Source of the DNA: Streptomyces canus
GTDB taxonomy: Bacteria > Actinomycetota > Actinomycetes > Streptomycetales > Streptomycetaceae
Length of the DNA: 64,000 bases
NCBI RefSeq assembly: GCF_030815415.1
Contig: NZ_JAUSWW010000001.1
Coordinates: 2,170,001-2,234,000 of the forward strand
Reading direction: 5' to 3'
Shown: positions 7,767-17,239 of the stretch, piece after piece
Layout: every line of letters starts with the position of its first letter
How positions within the stretch are numbered: position 1 is the stretch's first letter
The notes under the pieces: generated by a model
Seen by the model: only the letters and a program-made list of their open reading frames with translations
The model's database searches: none
Told to the model about the DNA's origin: nothing
Program-made: the position numbers and the translations under genes

Positions 7767-8996
7767 TCAGATCACGCCCTGTGCCTTGAGGAGCGGCAAC
7801 TCCGCTTCTTCGATGCCGAGTTCGCCGATGAGGATTTCTTCGGTGTGCTGGCCCAGGAGGGGGGAGGGGGTGATGTGGGTGGGGGAGTCGGAGAGTTTGA
7901 GGGGGTTGCCGACGGTGGTGAAGGTGCCGCGTTCGGGGTGGTCGACCTGGACGACGATCTCGTTGGCGGCCAGGGAGGGGTCCTCGATGATTTCTTTGGT
8001 GGACAGGATCGGTCCGCAGGGGATGTTGTGTGCGTTCAGCTGGTGCAGGACCTGCCATTTGGGCAGGGTGGTGGTCCATTCCTCGATCAGCTGGAACATT
8101 TTGGCGAGTTTGGGCAGCCGGGCCTCGGGGGTGGCCCATTCCGGGTCGGTGGCCAGTTCGGGGCGGCCGATCAGGTGGGCCAGGGGTGGCCAGCCGACGG
8201 GCTGGACGATGACGTAGACGTAGTCGTTGGGGCCGCCGGGCGCGCATCTGACGGCCCAGCCGGGCTGCCCGCCCCCCGAGGCGTTGCCGGAGCGCGGGAC
8301 CTCGTCGGAGAAGTCGTCGCCGGGGTATTCGGGGAGCGGGCCGTGGGTGAGGCGTTGCTGGTCGCGGAGTTTGACCCGGCACAGGTTCAGCACGGCGTGC
8401 TGCATGGCCACATTCACCCGTTGTCCGCGTCCGGTGTGCTCGCGCTGGAACAGGGCCGCCAGGATGGCGGCCACCGCGTGGATGCCGGTGCCCGAATCGC
8501 CGATCTGCGCGCCGGTGGCCATCGGCGGCCCGTCCGCGAACCCGGTGGTGGCCATCGACCCGCCCATCGCCTGGGCCACCACCTCGTAGGCTTTGAAGCC
8601 GGTGTAGGGGCCTTCGCCGAAGCCCTTGATGGAGGCGTACACGATCCGCGGGTTGATCTCCCTGATCCGTTCCCAGGTGAACCCCATCCGCTCCACCGCA
8701 CCGGGCCCGAAGTTCTCCACCATCACATCCGAACGCCGGATCAGCTCGGTCAGCAGTTCCCTGCCCCGCTCGGACTTGGTGTTCAGCGTGACACTGCGCT
8801 TGTTGCAGTTGAGCATCGTGAAATACAGCGAGTCCACACCCGGCACATCCCGCAACTGCCGCCGGGTGATGTCCCCGCCCGGCGCCTCCACCTTCACCAC
8901 GTCCGCACCCAGCCACGCCAGCAACTGCGTCGCCGACGGACCCGACTGCACATGCGTCATATCCAGCACCCGCACACCCTCAAGAGCCCTCGTCAT
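7767..8996 (-). CDS. frc: Formyl-CoA:oxalate CoA-transferase-like (class III CoA transferase), copy 1
   Basis: Moves CoA between carboxylic acids; in oxalate users it makes oxalyl-CoA from oxalate and formyl-CoA (or another donor). 409 aa. Class III features include the [10 protein letters not shown]-terminal motif, the nucleophilic Asp167 in QIGDSGTG, and the Frc-type glycine loop GGGQPGW (~249). Start ATG 8996 follows GAGGTGG. It is identical in protein to copy 2 (13001) except for the first residues and the last ~18 (ending [14 protein letters not shown]). It lies downstream of the aldehyde dehydrogenase and upstream of carbonic anhydrase. Oxalate specificity is inferred from motif and neighbours. 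Confidence 0.9.
   Translation of the reverse strand: MTRALEGVRVLDMTHVQSGPSATQLLAWLGADVVKVEAPGGDITRRQLRDVPGVDSLYFTMLNCNKRSVTLNTKSERGRELLTELIRRSDVMVENFGPGAVERMGFTWERIREINPRIVYASIKGFGEGPYTGFKAYEVVAQAMGGSMATTGFADGPPMATGAQIGDSGTGIHAVAAILAALFQREHTGRGQRVNVAMQHAVLNLCRVKLRDQQRLTHGPLPEYPGDDFSDEVPRSGNASGGGQPGWAVRCAPGGPNDYVYVIVQPVGWPPLAHLIGRPELATDPEWATPEARLPKLAKMFQLIEEWTTTLPKWQVLHQLNAHNIPCGPILSTKEIIEDPSLAANEIVVQVDHPERGTFTTVGNPLKLSDSPTHITPSPLLGQHTEEILIGELGIEEAELPLLKAQGVI
7811..8994. repeat. Left arm of a 1184-bp inverted duplication (frc-1)
   Basis: The reverse complement of this stretch matches 13006-14189. The proteins agree throughout, and the alternative-frame translations in the two arms are also the same, so the nucleotide sequences appear identical even at synonymous sites. 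Similarity stops abruptly inside both genes, ~5 bases after the start and ~44 bases before the stop, pointing to gene conversion or a very recent copy. Confidence 0.93.
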
Positions 8997-9081
8997 GATC
9001 GCCACCTCATTCGTACGTCGACGTCTGCACACGCTGTCCCGAGGACGGCGCCCTCGCACGGGCGCCGCCCTCGGCCGCCGG

Positions 9082-10638
9082 TCACGGCATGAGCTGGTAC
9101 TCGGGGAAGTTCCCGGGCAGCCGCTCCCCCGCCGGGCCCTGGGTCACGGCGCGCACCAGCAGCTCGCCGCCGACGAACGCGCCGCGCCAGGACGCGCCGA
9201 ACCCGCCGAACAGTTCATCGCGGTCGCCCCGCGAGCGCGGCGTGCCGTGGCCGACCTTGAACGCCCGGATCTGCGGGGCGAGCCGGTCGAAGGTGGACCG
9301 GTCGTCCGTGGACAGCGTCGCCACCAGTGCGCCGTTGGAGGCGTTCATCGCGGCCAGCAGCTCCGCCTCGGTGTCGACCAGGACGATGGTGTCGACCGGA
9401 CCGAACGGTTCCGCGTGGTGCAGCGGTGAGGACGGCGGCGGGTTGAGGAGCGTGACGGGCTGGACGTACGCCGAGGTGTCCTGGCCTGGCAGGAAGCGGG
9501 CGTCGCTCTCACTGGCCCGGTGCAGGGGGACGGCGCCGCGGGCGATGGCCTCGGCGACCTGGTCGTGCAGATCCTTCGCCTTGGCCGCGTTGATCACCGG
9601 GCCGAAGTCCAGTGCCGGGTAGGGGTCGTCGGCCCGGGCGACGGCGAGCGGGTGGCCGACCTTGAGGGTGCGCACCGCGGGGAGGTAGGCGGCCAGGAAG
9701 TCGTCGAACAGCTCCCGCTGGACGACGAAACGCGGGTACGCCGTGCAGCGCTGCTTGCCGTAGTCGAAGAGCTTGGGGATGACGGCGGTGAGGGCGTCCC
9801 AGTCCGAGTGGTTCCAGATGCCCCAGGTGTTGAGCCCCTCCTGTTCGAGGACATGACGCTTGCCGAGGTCGGCGACGGCGGTGGCCACGGCGGCGCCGGT
9901 GTCGCGGCCGCCGACGAAGGAGACGCAGCCGATCTCGGGCGCCCGCACCAGCGCCTCGGACAGCTCGCTCCCGCTGCCGCTGACCAGGGTGACGGGGATC
10001 CCCTCGCGGGCGGCGAGCGCGCAGGCCAGGGTCAGACAGGCGACACCGCCGTCGGTCGGGGTCTTGGCGATGACCGCGTTGCCCGCCAGGGCCTGCACCA
10101 GCATGGCGTGGACGAGCACGCTCATCGGATAGTTCCAGCTGGCGATGTTGGAGACCGGGCCGTCCAGCGGAGCCCGCCCGGCGACCATCGGCTCGATGCC
10201 GTCGACGTACCAGCGCACCCCGTCGATGGCCCGGTCGACGTCCGCCTGGGCGAGCCGCCACGGTTTGCCGATCTCCCAGACGAGCAGCAGGGCGAGGAGT
10301 TCGCGGTGCTGGGTGAGGGCGTCGAGGGTGGCCGCGACACGGGCTCGGCGCTCTTGGAGCGGGATGTGCCGCCAGGCGCGGTGCTGGTCGAGGGAGGCGC
10401 GGACGGCCTGGTGGGCGGCTTCACGGTCCAGCCGCGGCGGGCCGGCGATCGGGCTGCCGTCGACGGGGCTGGTGGCGGGCAGGGCCCGGCCGTCGGCCCG
10501 CCAGGCGGCGTTCCAGAGGTTGAGGGCCCGGTCGTCACGGAACGCCTCGGGGGCGGCCGCGAGACAGCGCCGCCAGGCGTCGTCCCAGGTGGTACCGGAC
10601 TTCACCACGAGGGGGGTGGAGTTGAGGGTGGTTGTCAT
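9082..10638 (-). CDS. Aldehyde dehydrogenase superfamily protein in the oxalate cluster
   Basis: NAD(P)-dependent oxidation of an aldehyde, or the reverse CoA-acylating reaction. 518 aa. Family marks: [11 protein letters not shown] (~167), KTPTDGG (~194), the FVGG nucleotide-binding turn (~240), [12 protein letters not shown] with the conserved Glu, and catalytic Cys in GKQRCTAYP (~302). Start ATG 10638 follows GGAGA. It lies between sucD and frc-1 on the same strand, ~85 bases from frc-1 and 136 from sucD. Context suggests a C2 substrate such as glyoxylate/oxalyl-CoA or a related semialdehyde. That is inference; the fold alone does not fix substrate or CoA use. Confidence 0.85.
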   Translation of the reverse strand: MTTTLNSTPLVVKSGTTWDDAWRRCLAAAPEAFRDDRALNLWNAAWRADGRALPATSPVDGSPIAGPPRLDREAAHQAVRASLDQHRAWRHIPLQERRARVAATLDALTQHRELLALLLVWEIGKPWRLAQADVDRAIDGVRWYVDGIEPMVAGRAPLDGPVSNIASWNYPMSVLVHAMLVQALAGNAVIAKTPTDGGVACLTLACALAAREGIPVTLVSGSGSELSEALVRAPEIGCVSFVGGRDTGAAVATAVADLGKRHVLEQEGLNTWGIWNHSDWDALTAVIPKLFDYGKQRCTAYPRFVVQRELFDDFLAAYLPAVRTLKVGHPLAVARADDPYPALDFGPVINAAKAKDLHDQVAEAIARGAVPLHRASESDARFLPGQDTSAYVQPVTLLNPPPSSPLHHAEPFGPVDTIVLVDTEAELLAAMNASNGALVATLSTDDRSTFDRLAPQIRAFKVGHGTPRSRGDRDELFGGFGASWRGAFVGGELLVRAVTQGPAGERLPGNFPEYQLMP

Positions 10639-10774
10639 TCGGTGTCTCCGCTCTCGGTGCACAGTCGGGGGCGGGGGTGCCTGGCATCCACGGAAGGTGC
10701 TGCGGAACCGCGGAGGGCAGGTCCATGCGACGAGTGGTCGCGTGTACAGGGAGGAACTCGGTGGCGCCGCGCGA

Positions 10775-11677
10775 TCAAACCCTGCGGGTCGCGTCGCGGT
10801 CGGCCGCCAGCAGGTCGAGCACGAGGCGGGCCGTCTCGGTCGGGGTGTCGCCGACCTTGACACCGACCGCTTCCAGCGCTTCCTTCTTGGCCTGCGCCGT
10901 GCCCGAGGAACCGGACACGATGGCGCCCGCGTGTCCCATGGTCTTTCCCTCGGGCGCGGTGAATCCGGCGATGTAGCCGACGACGGGTTTGCCGACGTGC
11001 TGCTCGATGTACGCGGCCGCGCGTTCCTCGGCGTCGCCGCCGATCTCCCCGATGAGCACGACGAGTTCGGTGTCGGGGTCGTCCTGGAACGCGGCCAGGC
11101 AGTCGATGTGGGTGGTGCCGACGACGGGGTCGCCGCCGATGCCGACACAGGTCGTGAAGCCGATGTCGCGCAGCTCGTACATGAGTTGGTAGGTGAGCGT
11201 GCCCGACTTGGAGACCAGGCCGATGCGCCCGGGTTTGGCGATGTCGGCCGGGATGATGCCCGCGTTGGACTGTCCGGGGGTGATCAGGCCCGGGCAGTTG
11301 GGGCCGATGATCCGGGTGCCCTTCTCCTTCGCGTACGCGGTGAAGGCGACGGAGTCGTGGACGGGGATGCCCTCGGTGATGACGACGGCGAGCCCGATGC
11401 CGGCGTCGGCTGCTTCGATGACGGCCGCCTTGGCGAAGACGGGCGGTACGAAAACGACGGTGACATCGGCTCCGGTCGACTGTATACCGTCGGCAACCGA
11501 CCCGAAAACAGGTACGGCACGATCGTCGAAGTCGACGGTCCGGCCGGCCTTGCGCGGGTTGACGCCGCCGACGACGTTCGTGCCGGCCGCGAGCATGCGG
11601 CGGGTGTGCTTCATGCCCTCGCCGCCGGTCATGCCCTGGACGAGGACCTTGCTCTCCTTGGTGAGGTAGATCGCCAT
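10775..11677 (-). CDS. sucD: Succinyl-CoA synthetase alpha subunit homologue
   Basis: Carries the phosphohistidine and CoA site of an NDP-forming acid-CoA ligase. 300 aa, normal for SucD. The Rossmann CoA-binding part ([18 protein letters not shown]) is at 1-125; the active His lies in [10 protein letters not shown] (~247-256), with [10 protein letters not shown] and KSGTLTYQL in between. Start ATG 11677 follows GAGGCGGCAC, 11 bases after the sucC stop. Because it sits in an oxalate/formate cluster it may be a second SucCD or a ligase for another dicarboxylate (malate, oxalate) rather than the TCA-cycle enzyme. Substrate is not decided by the sequence seen. Confidence 0.9.
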   Translation of the reverse strand: MAIYLTKESKVLVQGMTGGEGMKHTRRMLAAGTNVVGGVNPRKAGRTVDFDDRAVPVFGSVADGIQSTGADVTVVFVPPVFAKAAVIEAADAGIGLAVVITEGIPVHDSVAFTAYAKEKGTRIIGPNCPGLITPGQSNAGIIPADIAKPGRIGLVSKSGTLTYQLMYELRDIGFTTCVGIGGDPVVGTTHIDCLAAFQDDPDTELVVLIGEIGGDAEERAAAYIEQHVGKPVVGYIAGFTAPEGKTMGHAGAIVSGSSGTAQAKKEALEAVGVKVGDTPTETARLVLDLLAADRDATRRV

Positions 11678-11688
11678 GTGCCGCCTCC

Positions 11689-12819
11689 TCAGGCTGTGTC
11701 GGCGAGTCGGGCGGCCCGGCGGGCGGCGCCGTCCATGGTGGTGGCCTGCTGGACCAGCGGATGGGCGTGCGCGTCGAGGACGGCGCGCCCGCGGGCGGCG
11801 TTGTTGCCGTCGAGGCGTACGACGAGCGGTTTGGTCAACTGGACGGTGTCCAGGGCCCGTACGATCCCGTCGGCGACCGCGTCGCACGCGGTGATCCCGC
11901 CGAAGACGTTGACGAACACCGACTTGACCGCCGGGTCCGAGAGGATGACGGACAGCCCGTCGGCCATCACCTGGGCGGACGCCCCGCCTCCGATGTCGAG
12001 GAAGTTGGCCGGCCGGGCGCCGCAGCCGGCGACCACGTCGAGGGTCGACATGACCAGACCCGCGCCGTTGCCGATGATGCCGACCTCGCCGTCGAGCTTG
12101 ACGTAGTTGAGGCCCTTGGCAGCCGCGGCCGCCTCCAGCGCGTCCCCGTACTCCGCCTCCTCGACGCCCCAACGGGCTTGCCGGAAGCGGGCGTTGTCGT
12201 CGAGTGTGACCTTGCCGTCGAGGGCGAGGAGCTGTCCCTGCCGGGTGCGGACCAGCGGATTGACCTCGACGAGGACGGCGTCCTCGCGGACCAGTACCTG
12301 CCACAGCCGTACGAGGACGTCGGCGGTCTGCGGCGGGAGGCCCGCGGCCTCGGCGATCTCTGCCGCCTTGGCGGAGGTGACCCCTTCGGCCGGGTCGATG
12401 TGTATACGGGCGACCGCCTCCGGGCGAGCGGCGGCGACCTCCTCGATCTCCATGCCGCCCTCGGCGGAGGCGATGGCGAGGAAGCGGCCCACCGCGCGGT
12501 CGAGGACGTACGAGACGTAGAACTCGGCCTCGATGTCCACCGGTTGGGCCAGCATGACCTTGCCGACGGTGTGGCCCTTGATGTCCATGCCGAGGATCCG
12601 GCGGGCCGCCAGTTCCGCCGCGGCCGGGTCGGCCGCGAGCCGCACACCGCCGGCCTTGCCCCGCCCCCCGGTCTTGACCTGCGCCTTGACGACGGCGGGG
12701 CCGCCCAGCCTGCGCGCGATCTCCCGCGCCTCCTTGGGCGAGTCGGTGACCTCCGCCCTCGGCACGAGGATGCCGTGTTCCTCGAAGAGCCCGCGGGCCT
12801 GGTGCTCGTACAGGTCCAT
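11689..12819 (-). CDS. sucC: Succinyl-CoA synthetase beta subunit homologue (ATP-grasp)
   Basis: Beta subunit partner of the SucD homologue; binds nucleotide and the acid. 376 aa, slightly shorter than typical SucC (~388-394). The ATP-grasp domain begins at [17 protein letters not shown], with the [16 protein letters not shown] loop at ~45, metal-binding VEVNPLV at ~200 and [11 protein letters not shown] near 265. Start ATG 12819 follows GGGAGCC; longer reading frames run into the operator region. First gene of a leftward run (sucC, sucD, aldehyde dehydrogenase, frc-1, carbonic anhydrase), divergent from frc-2 across a palindromic operator. Confidence 0.9.
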   Translation of the reverse strand: MDLYEHQARGLFEEHGILVPRAEVTDSPKEAREIARRLGGPAVVKAQVKTGGRGKAGGVRLAADPAAAELAARRILGMDIKGHTVGKVMLAQPVDIEAEFYVSYVLDRAVGRFLAIASAEGGMEIEEVAAARPEAVARIHIDPAEGVTSAKAAEIAEAAGLPPQTADVLVRLWQVLVREDAVLVEVNPLVRTRQGQLLALDGKVTLDDNARFRQARWGVEEAEYGDALEAAAAAKGLNYVKLDGEVGIIGNGAGLVMSTLDVVAGCGARPANFLDIGGGASAQVMADGLSVILSDPAVKSVFVNVFGGITACDAVADGIVRALDTVQLTKPLVVRLDGNNAARGRAVLDAHAHPLVQQATTMDGAARRAARLADTA

Positions 12820-12906
12820 GATTCGGCTCCCGTCTCGATCGGGTCGCGTCTGAAAAGTGGTGCACGACCCCTGGACATCACCCACGGGATGCGGGATAAC
12901 AATCTT

Positions 12907-12930
12907 CATACAGTATTCGTCGACTGTATG
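12907..12930. promoter_or_regulatory. Perfect GntR-type operator in the sucC/frc-2 divergent promoter
   Basis: CATACAGT-attcgtcg-ACTGTATG: perfect 8-base arms with an 8-base spacer, about 88 bases from the sucC start and 71 from the frc-2 start. It is the longest of the family of sites at 4100, 4242, 5914 and 6011, so one or both GntR proteins probably control both arms of the oxalate genes from here. Confidence 0.7.
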
Positions 12931-13000
12931 CAATCTACCGAACACGGCTCAGGATCAGCGCCGCCATCACGCTCAAGGCAACGGACAAGCGAGGTGACCT

Positions 13001-14233
13001 GTGACGACGAGGGCTCTTGAGGGTGTGCGGGTGCTGGATATGACGCATGTGCAGTCGGGTCCGTCGGCGACGCAGTTGCTGGCGTGGCTGGGTGCGGACG
13101 TGGTGAAGGTGGAGGCGCCGGGCGGGGACATCACCCGGCGGCAGTTGCGGGATGTGCCGGGTGTGGACTCGCTGTATTTCACGATGCTCAACTGCAACAA
13201 GCGCAGTGTCACGCTGAACACCAAGTCCGAGCGGGGCAGGGAACTGCTGACCGAGCTGATCCGGCGTTCGGATGTGATGGTGGAGAACTTCGGGCCCGGT
13301 GCGGTGGAGCGGATGGGGTTCACCTGGGAACGGATCAGGGAGATCAACCCGCGGATCGTGTACGCCTCCATCAAGGGCTTCGGCGAAGGCCCCTACACCG
13401 GCTTCAAAGCCTACGAGGTGGTGGCCCAGGCGATGGGCGGGTCGATGGCCACCACCGGGTTCGCGGACGGGCCGCCGATGGCCACCGGCGCGCAGATCGG
13501 CGATTCGGGCACCGGCATCCACGCGGTGGCCGCCATCCTGGCGGCCCTGTTCCAGCGCGAGCACACCGGACGCGGACAACGGGTGAATGTGGCCATGCAG
13601 CACGCCGTGCTGAACCTGTGCCGGGTCAAACTCCGCGACCAGCAACGCCTCACCCACGGCCCGCTCCCCGAATACCCCGGCGACGACTTCTCCGACGAGG
13701 TCCCGCGCTCCGGCAACGCCTCGGGGGGCGGGCAGCCCGGCTGGGCCGTCAGATGCGCGCCCGGCGGCCCCAACGACTACGTCTACGTCATCGTCCAGCC
13801 CGTCGGCTGGCCACCCCTGGCCCACCTGATCGGCCGCCCCGAACTGGCCACCGACCCGGAATGGGCCACCCCCGAGGCCCGGCTGCCCAAACTCGCCAAA
13901 ATGTTCCAGCTGATCGAGGAATGGACCACCACCCTGCCCAAATGGCAGGTCCTGCACCAGCTGAACGCACACAACATCCCCTGCGGACCGATCCTGTCCA
14001 CCAAAGAAATCATCGAGGACCCCTCCCTGGCCGCCAACGAGATCGTCGTCCAGGTCGACCACCCCGAACGCGGCACCTTCACCACCGTCGGCAACCCCCT
14101 CAAACTCTCCGACTCCCCCACCCACATCACCCCCTCCCCCCTCCTGGGCCAGCACACCGAAGAAATCCTCATCGGCGAACTCGGCATCGGCGACGAGGAA
14201 TTGCGCCTGCTCAAGTCGAGCGGGGTGATCTGA
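13001..14233 (+). CDS. frc: Formyl-CoA:oxalate CoA-transferase-like (class III CoA transferase), copy 2
   Basis: 410 aa, same enzyme as copy 1: Q18 in the [10 protein letters not shown] motif, nucleophilic Asp168 in QIGDSGTG, and the GGGQPGW loop. GTG start at 13001 follows GAGGTGA. Only the first two residues and the tail ([14 protein letters not shown]) differ from copy 1. It heads the rightward group frc-2, MFS carrier 1, MFS carrier 2, so this copy is probably co-expressed with uptake, while copy 1 travels with sucCD and the aldehyde dehydrogenase. Confidence 0.9.
   Translation: MTTRALEGVRVLDMTHVQSGPSATQLLAWLGADVVKVEAPGGDITRRQLRDVPGVDSLYFTMLNCNKRSVTLNTKSERGRELLTELIRRSDVMVENFGPGAVERMGFTWERIREINPRIVYASIKGFGEGPYTGFKAYEVVAQAMGGSMATTGFADGPPMATGAQIGDSGTGIHAVAAILAALFQREHTGRGQRVNVAMQHAVLNLCRVKLRDQQRLTHGPLPEYPGDDFSDEVPRSGNASGGGQPGWAVRCAPGGPNDYVYVIVQPVGWPPLAHLIGRPELATDPEWATPEARLPKLAKMFQLIEEWTTTLPKWQVLHQLNAHNIPCGPILSTKEIIEDPSLAANEIVVQVDHPERGTFTTVGNPLKLSDSPTHITPSPLLGQHTEEILIGELGIGDEELRLLKSSGVI
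13006..14189. repeat. Right arm of a 1184-bp inverted duplication (frc-2)
   Basis: Inverted copy of 7811-8994. The arms are separated by about 4.0 kb carrying the aldehyde dehydrogenase, sucD, sucC and the operator. Recombination between the arms would invert that segment without losing either frc. Confidence 0.93.
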
Positions 14234-14361
14234 CGTGACATGACCGAACAAGGGGCCGACCGACGGTGCGCGTCGCCCGGCCCCGGGACCCGTGCGCGCA
14301 CGAAAGGCATTTGGACAGGGGGCGCTGGCCAGATCTTTCGACGCAAGGAGTGCTTGAGCAG

Positions 14362-15750
14362 ATGACAACGATCGACTACTCGACGTCCGTCCCGTATCGG
14401 GAGGTGACGGACCACAACGGCCGCGTGTACCGCGTCGGTGAGACCGACATCGACATCATGGGCCGTAAACGCAAGTGGATGGTCATCCTGCCGTGGGTCG
14501 GCATGATGGGCATCAGCTCGGCGGAGTACGCGTTCGCGTCTGCCGAGGACACGCTGCACATCGCACACGGCTGGAACGACGGACACATCTTCTGGATGCT
14601 CGGCGTCTGGGTGTTCTTCCAGGCCGCCGTCGCCTTCCCGGCCGGAAAGCTCAGGGAAAGCGGCAAGCTACCCGCGCGTTGGGCGATGATCCTCGGCGCG
14701 ATCGGCACCCTGCTCGGATATCTGTCTCTCGCGTTCGCGCCGCATGTGGTCGTCGCGTACGTCGGGTTCGGCATGTTCAGCGGTATGGGCGCCGGAATGG
14801 TCTACGCGACCTGTGTGAACATGGTCGGCAAATGGTATCCGGAGCGAAAGGGAGGCAAGACCGGGTTCGTCAACGGAGGATTCGCCTACGGTTCCGTGCC
14901 GTTCGTCTTCCTCTTCACCAGCTACATGGATCTGACGAACTTCCGCTGGGTGCTCGTCGCGGTCGGTGTCTTCCTGGCCACGGCGGTGGCTGTGGCCGGC
15001 TCCTTCTTCAAGGACCCGCCGAAGAACTGGTGGCCGGCCGAGGTCGACCCGCTGCGCCCGCCGACCGACCCCCGTGCCCGGCGTGCCATGGCCATGAACC
15101 CGCCTGCCGTGCGGCAGTACACCCCGGGCGAGGCCTGGCGTACCGGGCGGGTCGCGCTGATGTGGTTCTGCCTGCTGTGCACCTCGGGCGTGAACATCTT
15201 CGGTATCGCCTTCCAGGTCGACATAGGCGAGGAGGCCGGCTTCGCGGGCGGAATCGTCGCGACGGCCATGTCGATGAAGGCCATCGTCAACGGCACCGGG
15301 CGCGGTGTGATCGGCTGGCTGTCGGACCGTTACGGGCGAAAGCGGTGCCTGATCTTCGTCTGCATCGTCCTCGGTCTTTCGCAGTACGGCATCCTGTGGT
15401 CCGCCGACATGAAGAACCTCCCGTTGTTCCTGCTCTTCTCCAGCATCTCCGGGTTCGGCGGTGGCGCCATCTTCCCCATGTTCGCGGCGATGACGGCGGA
15501 CTACTTCGGCGAGAACAACAATGCCTCCAACTACGGGCTGGTCTACAGCTCCAAGCTGGTGTCCGGACTGCTTGGAGCCGGAATGGGCAAGGTCGTCGTG
15601 GACCACTGGGGACACAGCGGCGCATTCACGCTGGCCGGCTCGATCTCTCTGTTCGCCGCGTTCATCGCACTGTTCCTGACACCGCCGGGCCGGCCCAAGA
15701 AGAAGAACACCTCTCCCAACCCCCAGCCGCTCGGCGAGGAAATGGCCTGA
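14362..15750 (+). CDS. OxlT-like oxalate/formate MFS transporter (1)
   Basis: Inner-membrane carrier, probably for oxalate or formate. 462 aa with 12 predicted membrane helices. An unusual ~40-residue soluble N-terminus (PYREVTDHNGRVYRVGETD) precedes helix 1 (WMVILPWVGMMGISSAEYAF). A GKWYPERKGGKTGFVNGGFAYGS cytoplasmic loop and FKDPPKNWWPAEVDP central loop follow. A second conserved loop, GWLSDRYGRKR, is the MFS signature. ATG 14362 is chosen because AAGGAG lies just upstream. It is a tandem paralogue of the next gene and follows frc-2. Assignment to oxalate rests on family resemblance and context. Confidence 0.85.
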   Translation: MTTIDYSTSVPYREVTDHNGRVYRVGETDIDIMGRKRKWMVILPWVGMMGISSAEYAFASAEDTLHIAHGWNDGHIFWMLGVWVFFQAAVAFPAGKLRESGKLPARWAMILGAIGTLLGYLSLAFAPHVVVAYVGFGMFSGMGAGMVYATCVNMVGKWYPERKGGKTGFVNGGFAYGSVPFVFLFTSYMDLTNFRWVLVAVGVFLATAVAVAGSFFKDPPKNWWPAEVDPLRPPTDPRARRAMAMNPPAVRQYTPGEAWRTGRVALMWFCLLCTSGVNIFGIAFQVDIGEEAGFAGGIVATAMSMKAIVNGTGRGVIGWLSDRYGRKRCLIFVCIVLGLSQYGILWSADMKNLPLFLLFSSISGFGGGAIFPMFAAMTADYFGENNNASNYGLVYSSKLVSGLLGAGMGKVVVDHWGHSGAFTLAGSISLFAAFIALFLTPPGRPKKKNTSPNPQPLGEEMA

Positions 15751-15784
15751 CCCCAAAGGCCTGACACAAAGGAATTGCGCTGCA

Positions 15785-17173
15785 ATGACGGCAGATCCCA
15801 TCGCAACGAACAGCTCGTCGACCCACCCCGACGCCGCACACCGTCCCTACCGAGAAGTGACCGACACGCGCGGCCGCGTCTATCGCGTGGGCGAGACCGA
15901 CCGGGACATCCTCGGTCACTCGCGCAAGCTCATGGTGTATCTGCCGTGGATCGCCATGATGGCCATCAGCGTCTTCGAATACGCGTACGGCTCGGCGGAG
16001 GACACCCTGTCCCACGCCCATGGCTGGACGCAGAGCAACACCTTCTGGATCCTCAGCGTCTGGGTCTTCTTCCAGGCCGGTGTCGCCTTCCCGGCGGGCT
16101 GGCTGCGGGAGAAGGGCGTCCTGACGGCCCGTAAGGCCATGTACATCGGCTCAGGTCTGTGCCTCGTCGGGTTCCTCGCCCTGTCGCACCTGAGCAACGT
16201 ATGGCTGGCGATCCTGGGCTTCGGTGTCGTCGGGGGGATCGGCGCCGGGCTCGTGTACGCGACCTGCATCAACATGGTCGGCAAGTGGTTCCCGGAACGC
16301 CGGGGCGCCAGAACGGGGTTCGTCAACGGGGGATTCGCGTACGGGTCACTGCCGTTCATCTTCATCTTCAACTACGGCTTCGACACCGCGAACTACCACC
16401 GGGTCCTGGACCTGATCGGCTGCTACATCATGATCGTGGTCTTCGGATCCGCGTTCTTCTTCAAGGATCCGCCGAAGAACTGGTGGCCCGCGGACATCGA
16501 TCCGCTGGAGTTCTCCGGCGACGGGAAGAACGCGACGAGCCTCGCCAAGAACCCTCCGGCGGTGAAGCAGTACACACCCAAGGAGGCCATCAGGACCGGC
16601 ATGCTCCCCCTGATGTGGCTCTCCATCGTGCTGACCGCGGGGGTGTCGATCTTCGGGATCTCCTTCCAGGTCGACTACGCCAAGGAGGTGGGCTTCGGCC
16701 CGCTGGTGGCGGCCTCCTCGATGGGTGTCATGGCCGTCATCAACGGCATCGGCCGGGGTGTCGTGGGCTGGCTGTCCGACAAGTGGGGCAGAAAGTCCAC
16801 CCTGGTGTTCGTCATCGTCGTGCTGGGCCTGGCCCAGTTCGGCGTGATCTGGGCGGGCGACGTGAAGAGCGAGACGCTGTTCCTGTTCTTCGCCTTCCTC
16901 TCCGGCTTCGGCGGCGGCGCGTTCTATCCGCTGTTCGCGGCTCTCACCCCGGACTACTTCGGGGAGAACTACAACGCCTCCAACTACGGGCTGGTGTACA
17001 GCGGCAAGCTGATCAGCGGTCTGTTCGGCGGCGGACTCGGCTCCATGGTGGTCGCCGCCTGGGGGTATGACGGGGCGTACGCCCTGGCCGGCGCCGTCTC
17101 CATGGTGGCGGCGGTGATCGCCCTGCTGCTGCGGCAGCCCGGGCGGACGGCGGTGCCACAAACCGCCGGCTGA
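15785..17173 (+). CDS. OxlT-like oxalate/formate MFS transporter (2)
   Basis: 462 aa, 12-helix MFS carrier closely similar to the preceding gene throughout, including the YREVTDTRGRVYRVGETD tail, FKDPPKNWWPADIDP loop and GWLSDKWGRKS signature. Start ATG 15785 follows AAGGAA and lies 34 bases after the upstream stop, so the pair is co-transcribed. The two may have different substrates (oxalate, formate or another C2 acid) or form an exchanger set. A strong hairpin follows at 17188. Confidence 0.85.
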   Translation: MTADPIATNSSSTHPDAAHRPYREVTDTRGRVYRVGETDRDILGHSRKLMVYLPWIAMMAISVFEYAYGSAEDTLSHAHGWTQSNTFWILSVWVFFQAGVAFPAGWLREKGVLTARKAMYIGSGLCLVGFLALSHLSNVWLAILGFGVVGGIGAGLVYATCINMVGKWFPERRGARTGFVNGGFAYGSLPFIFIFNYGFDTANYHRVLDLIGCYIMIVVFGSAFFFKDPPKNWWPADIDPLEFSGDGKNATSLAKNPPAVKQYTPKEAIRTGMLPLMWLSIVLTAGVSIFGISFQVDYAKEVGFGPLVAASSMGVMAVINGIGRGVVGWLSDKWGRKSTLVFVIVVLGLAQFGVIWAGDVKSETLFLFFAFLSGFGGGAFYPLFAALTPDYFGENYNASNYGLVYSGKLISGLFGGGLGSMVVAAWGYDGAYALAGAVSMVAAVIALLLRQPGRTAVPQTAG

Positions 17174-17187
17174 CGGCACGCGCGCGT

Positions 17188-17223
17188 GAGGAGGCCCTCC
17201 CGGGATTCCGGGAGGGCCTCCTC
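17188..17223. terminator. Strong hairpin between convergent MFS carrier 2 and the Tat TIM-barrel gene
   Basis: Perfect 16-base stem (arm 17188-17203, arm 17208-17223) with a 4-base GATT loop. No T-run follows, as is usual in Streptomyces. It begins 14 bases after the carrier stop and ends 16 bases before the end of the opposing gene, so it probably serves both. Confidence 0.85.
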
Positions 17224-17239
17224 ATGTGTGCGGGGCCGG

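Noticed and set aside
9082..11148. 688-codon frame that would extend the aldehyde dehydrogenase upstream into sucD
   Set aside because: The first ~170 codons are sucD in another frame; the real start is ATG 10638 with GGAGA upstream.
10775..12819. The TCA-cycle succinyl-CoA synthetase as a settled assignment
   Set aside because: The fold is certain, but location inside the oxalate/formate cluster and slightly short SucC make a special-purpose ligase equally possible.
7811..14189. Inverted frc arms as an insertion sequence or composite transposon
   Set aside because: The arms are CoA-transferase coding sequence; no transposase or target-site duplication is seen at the edges.
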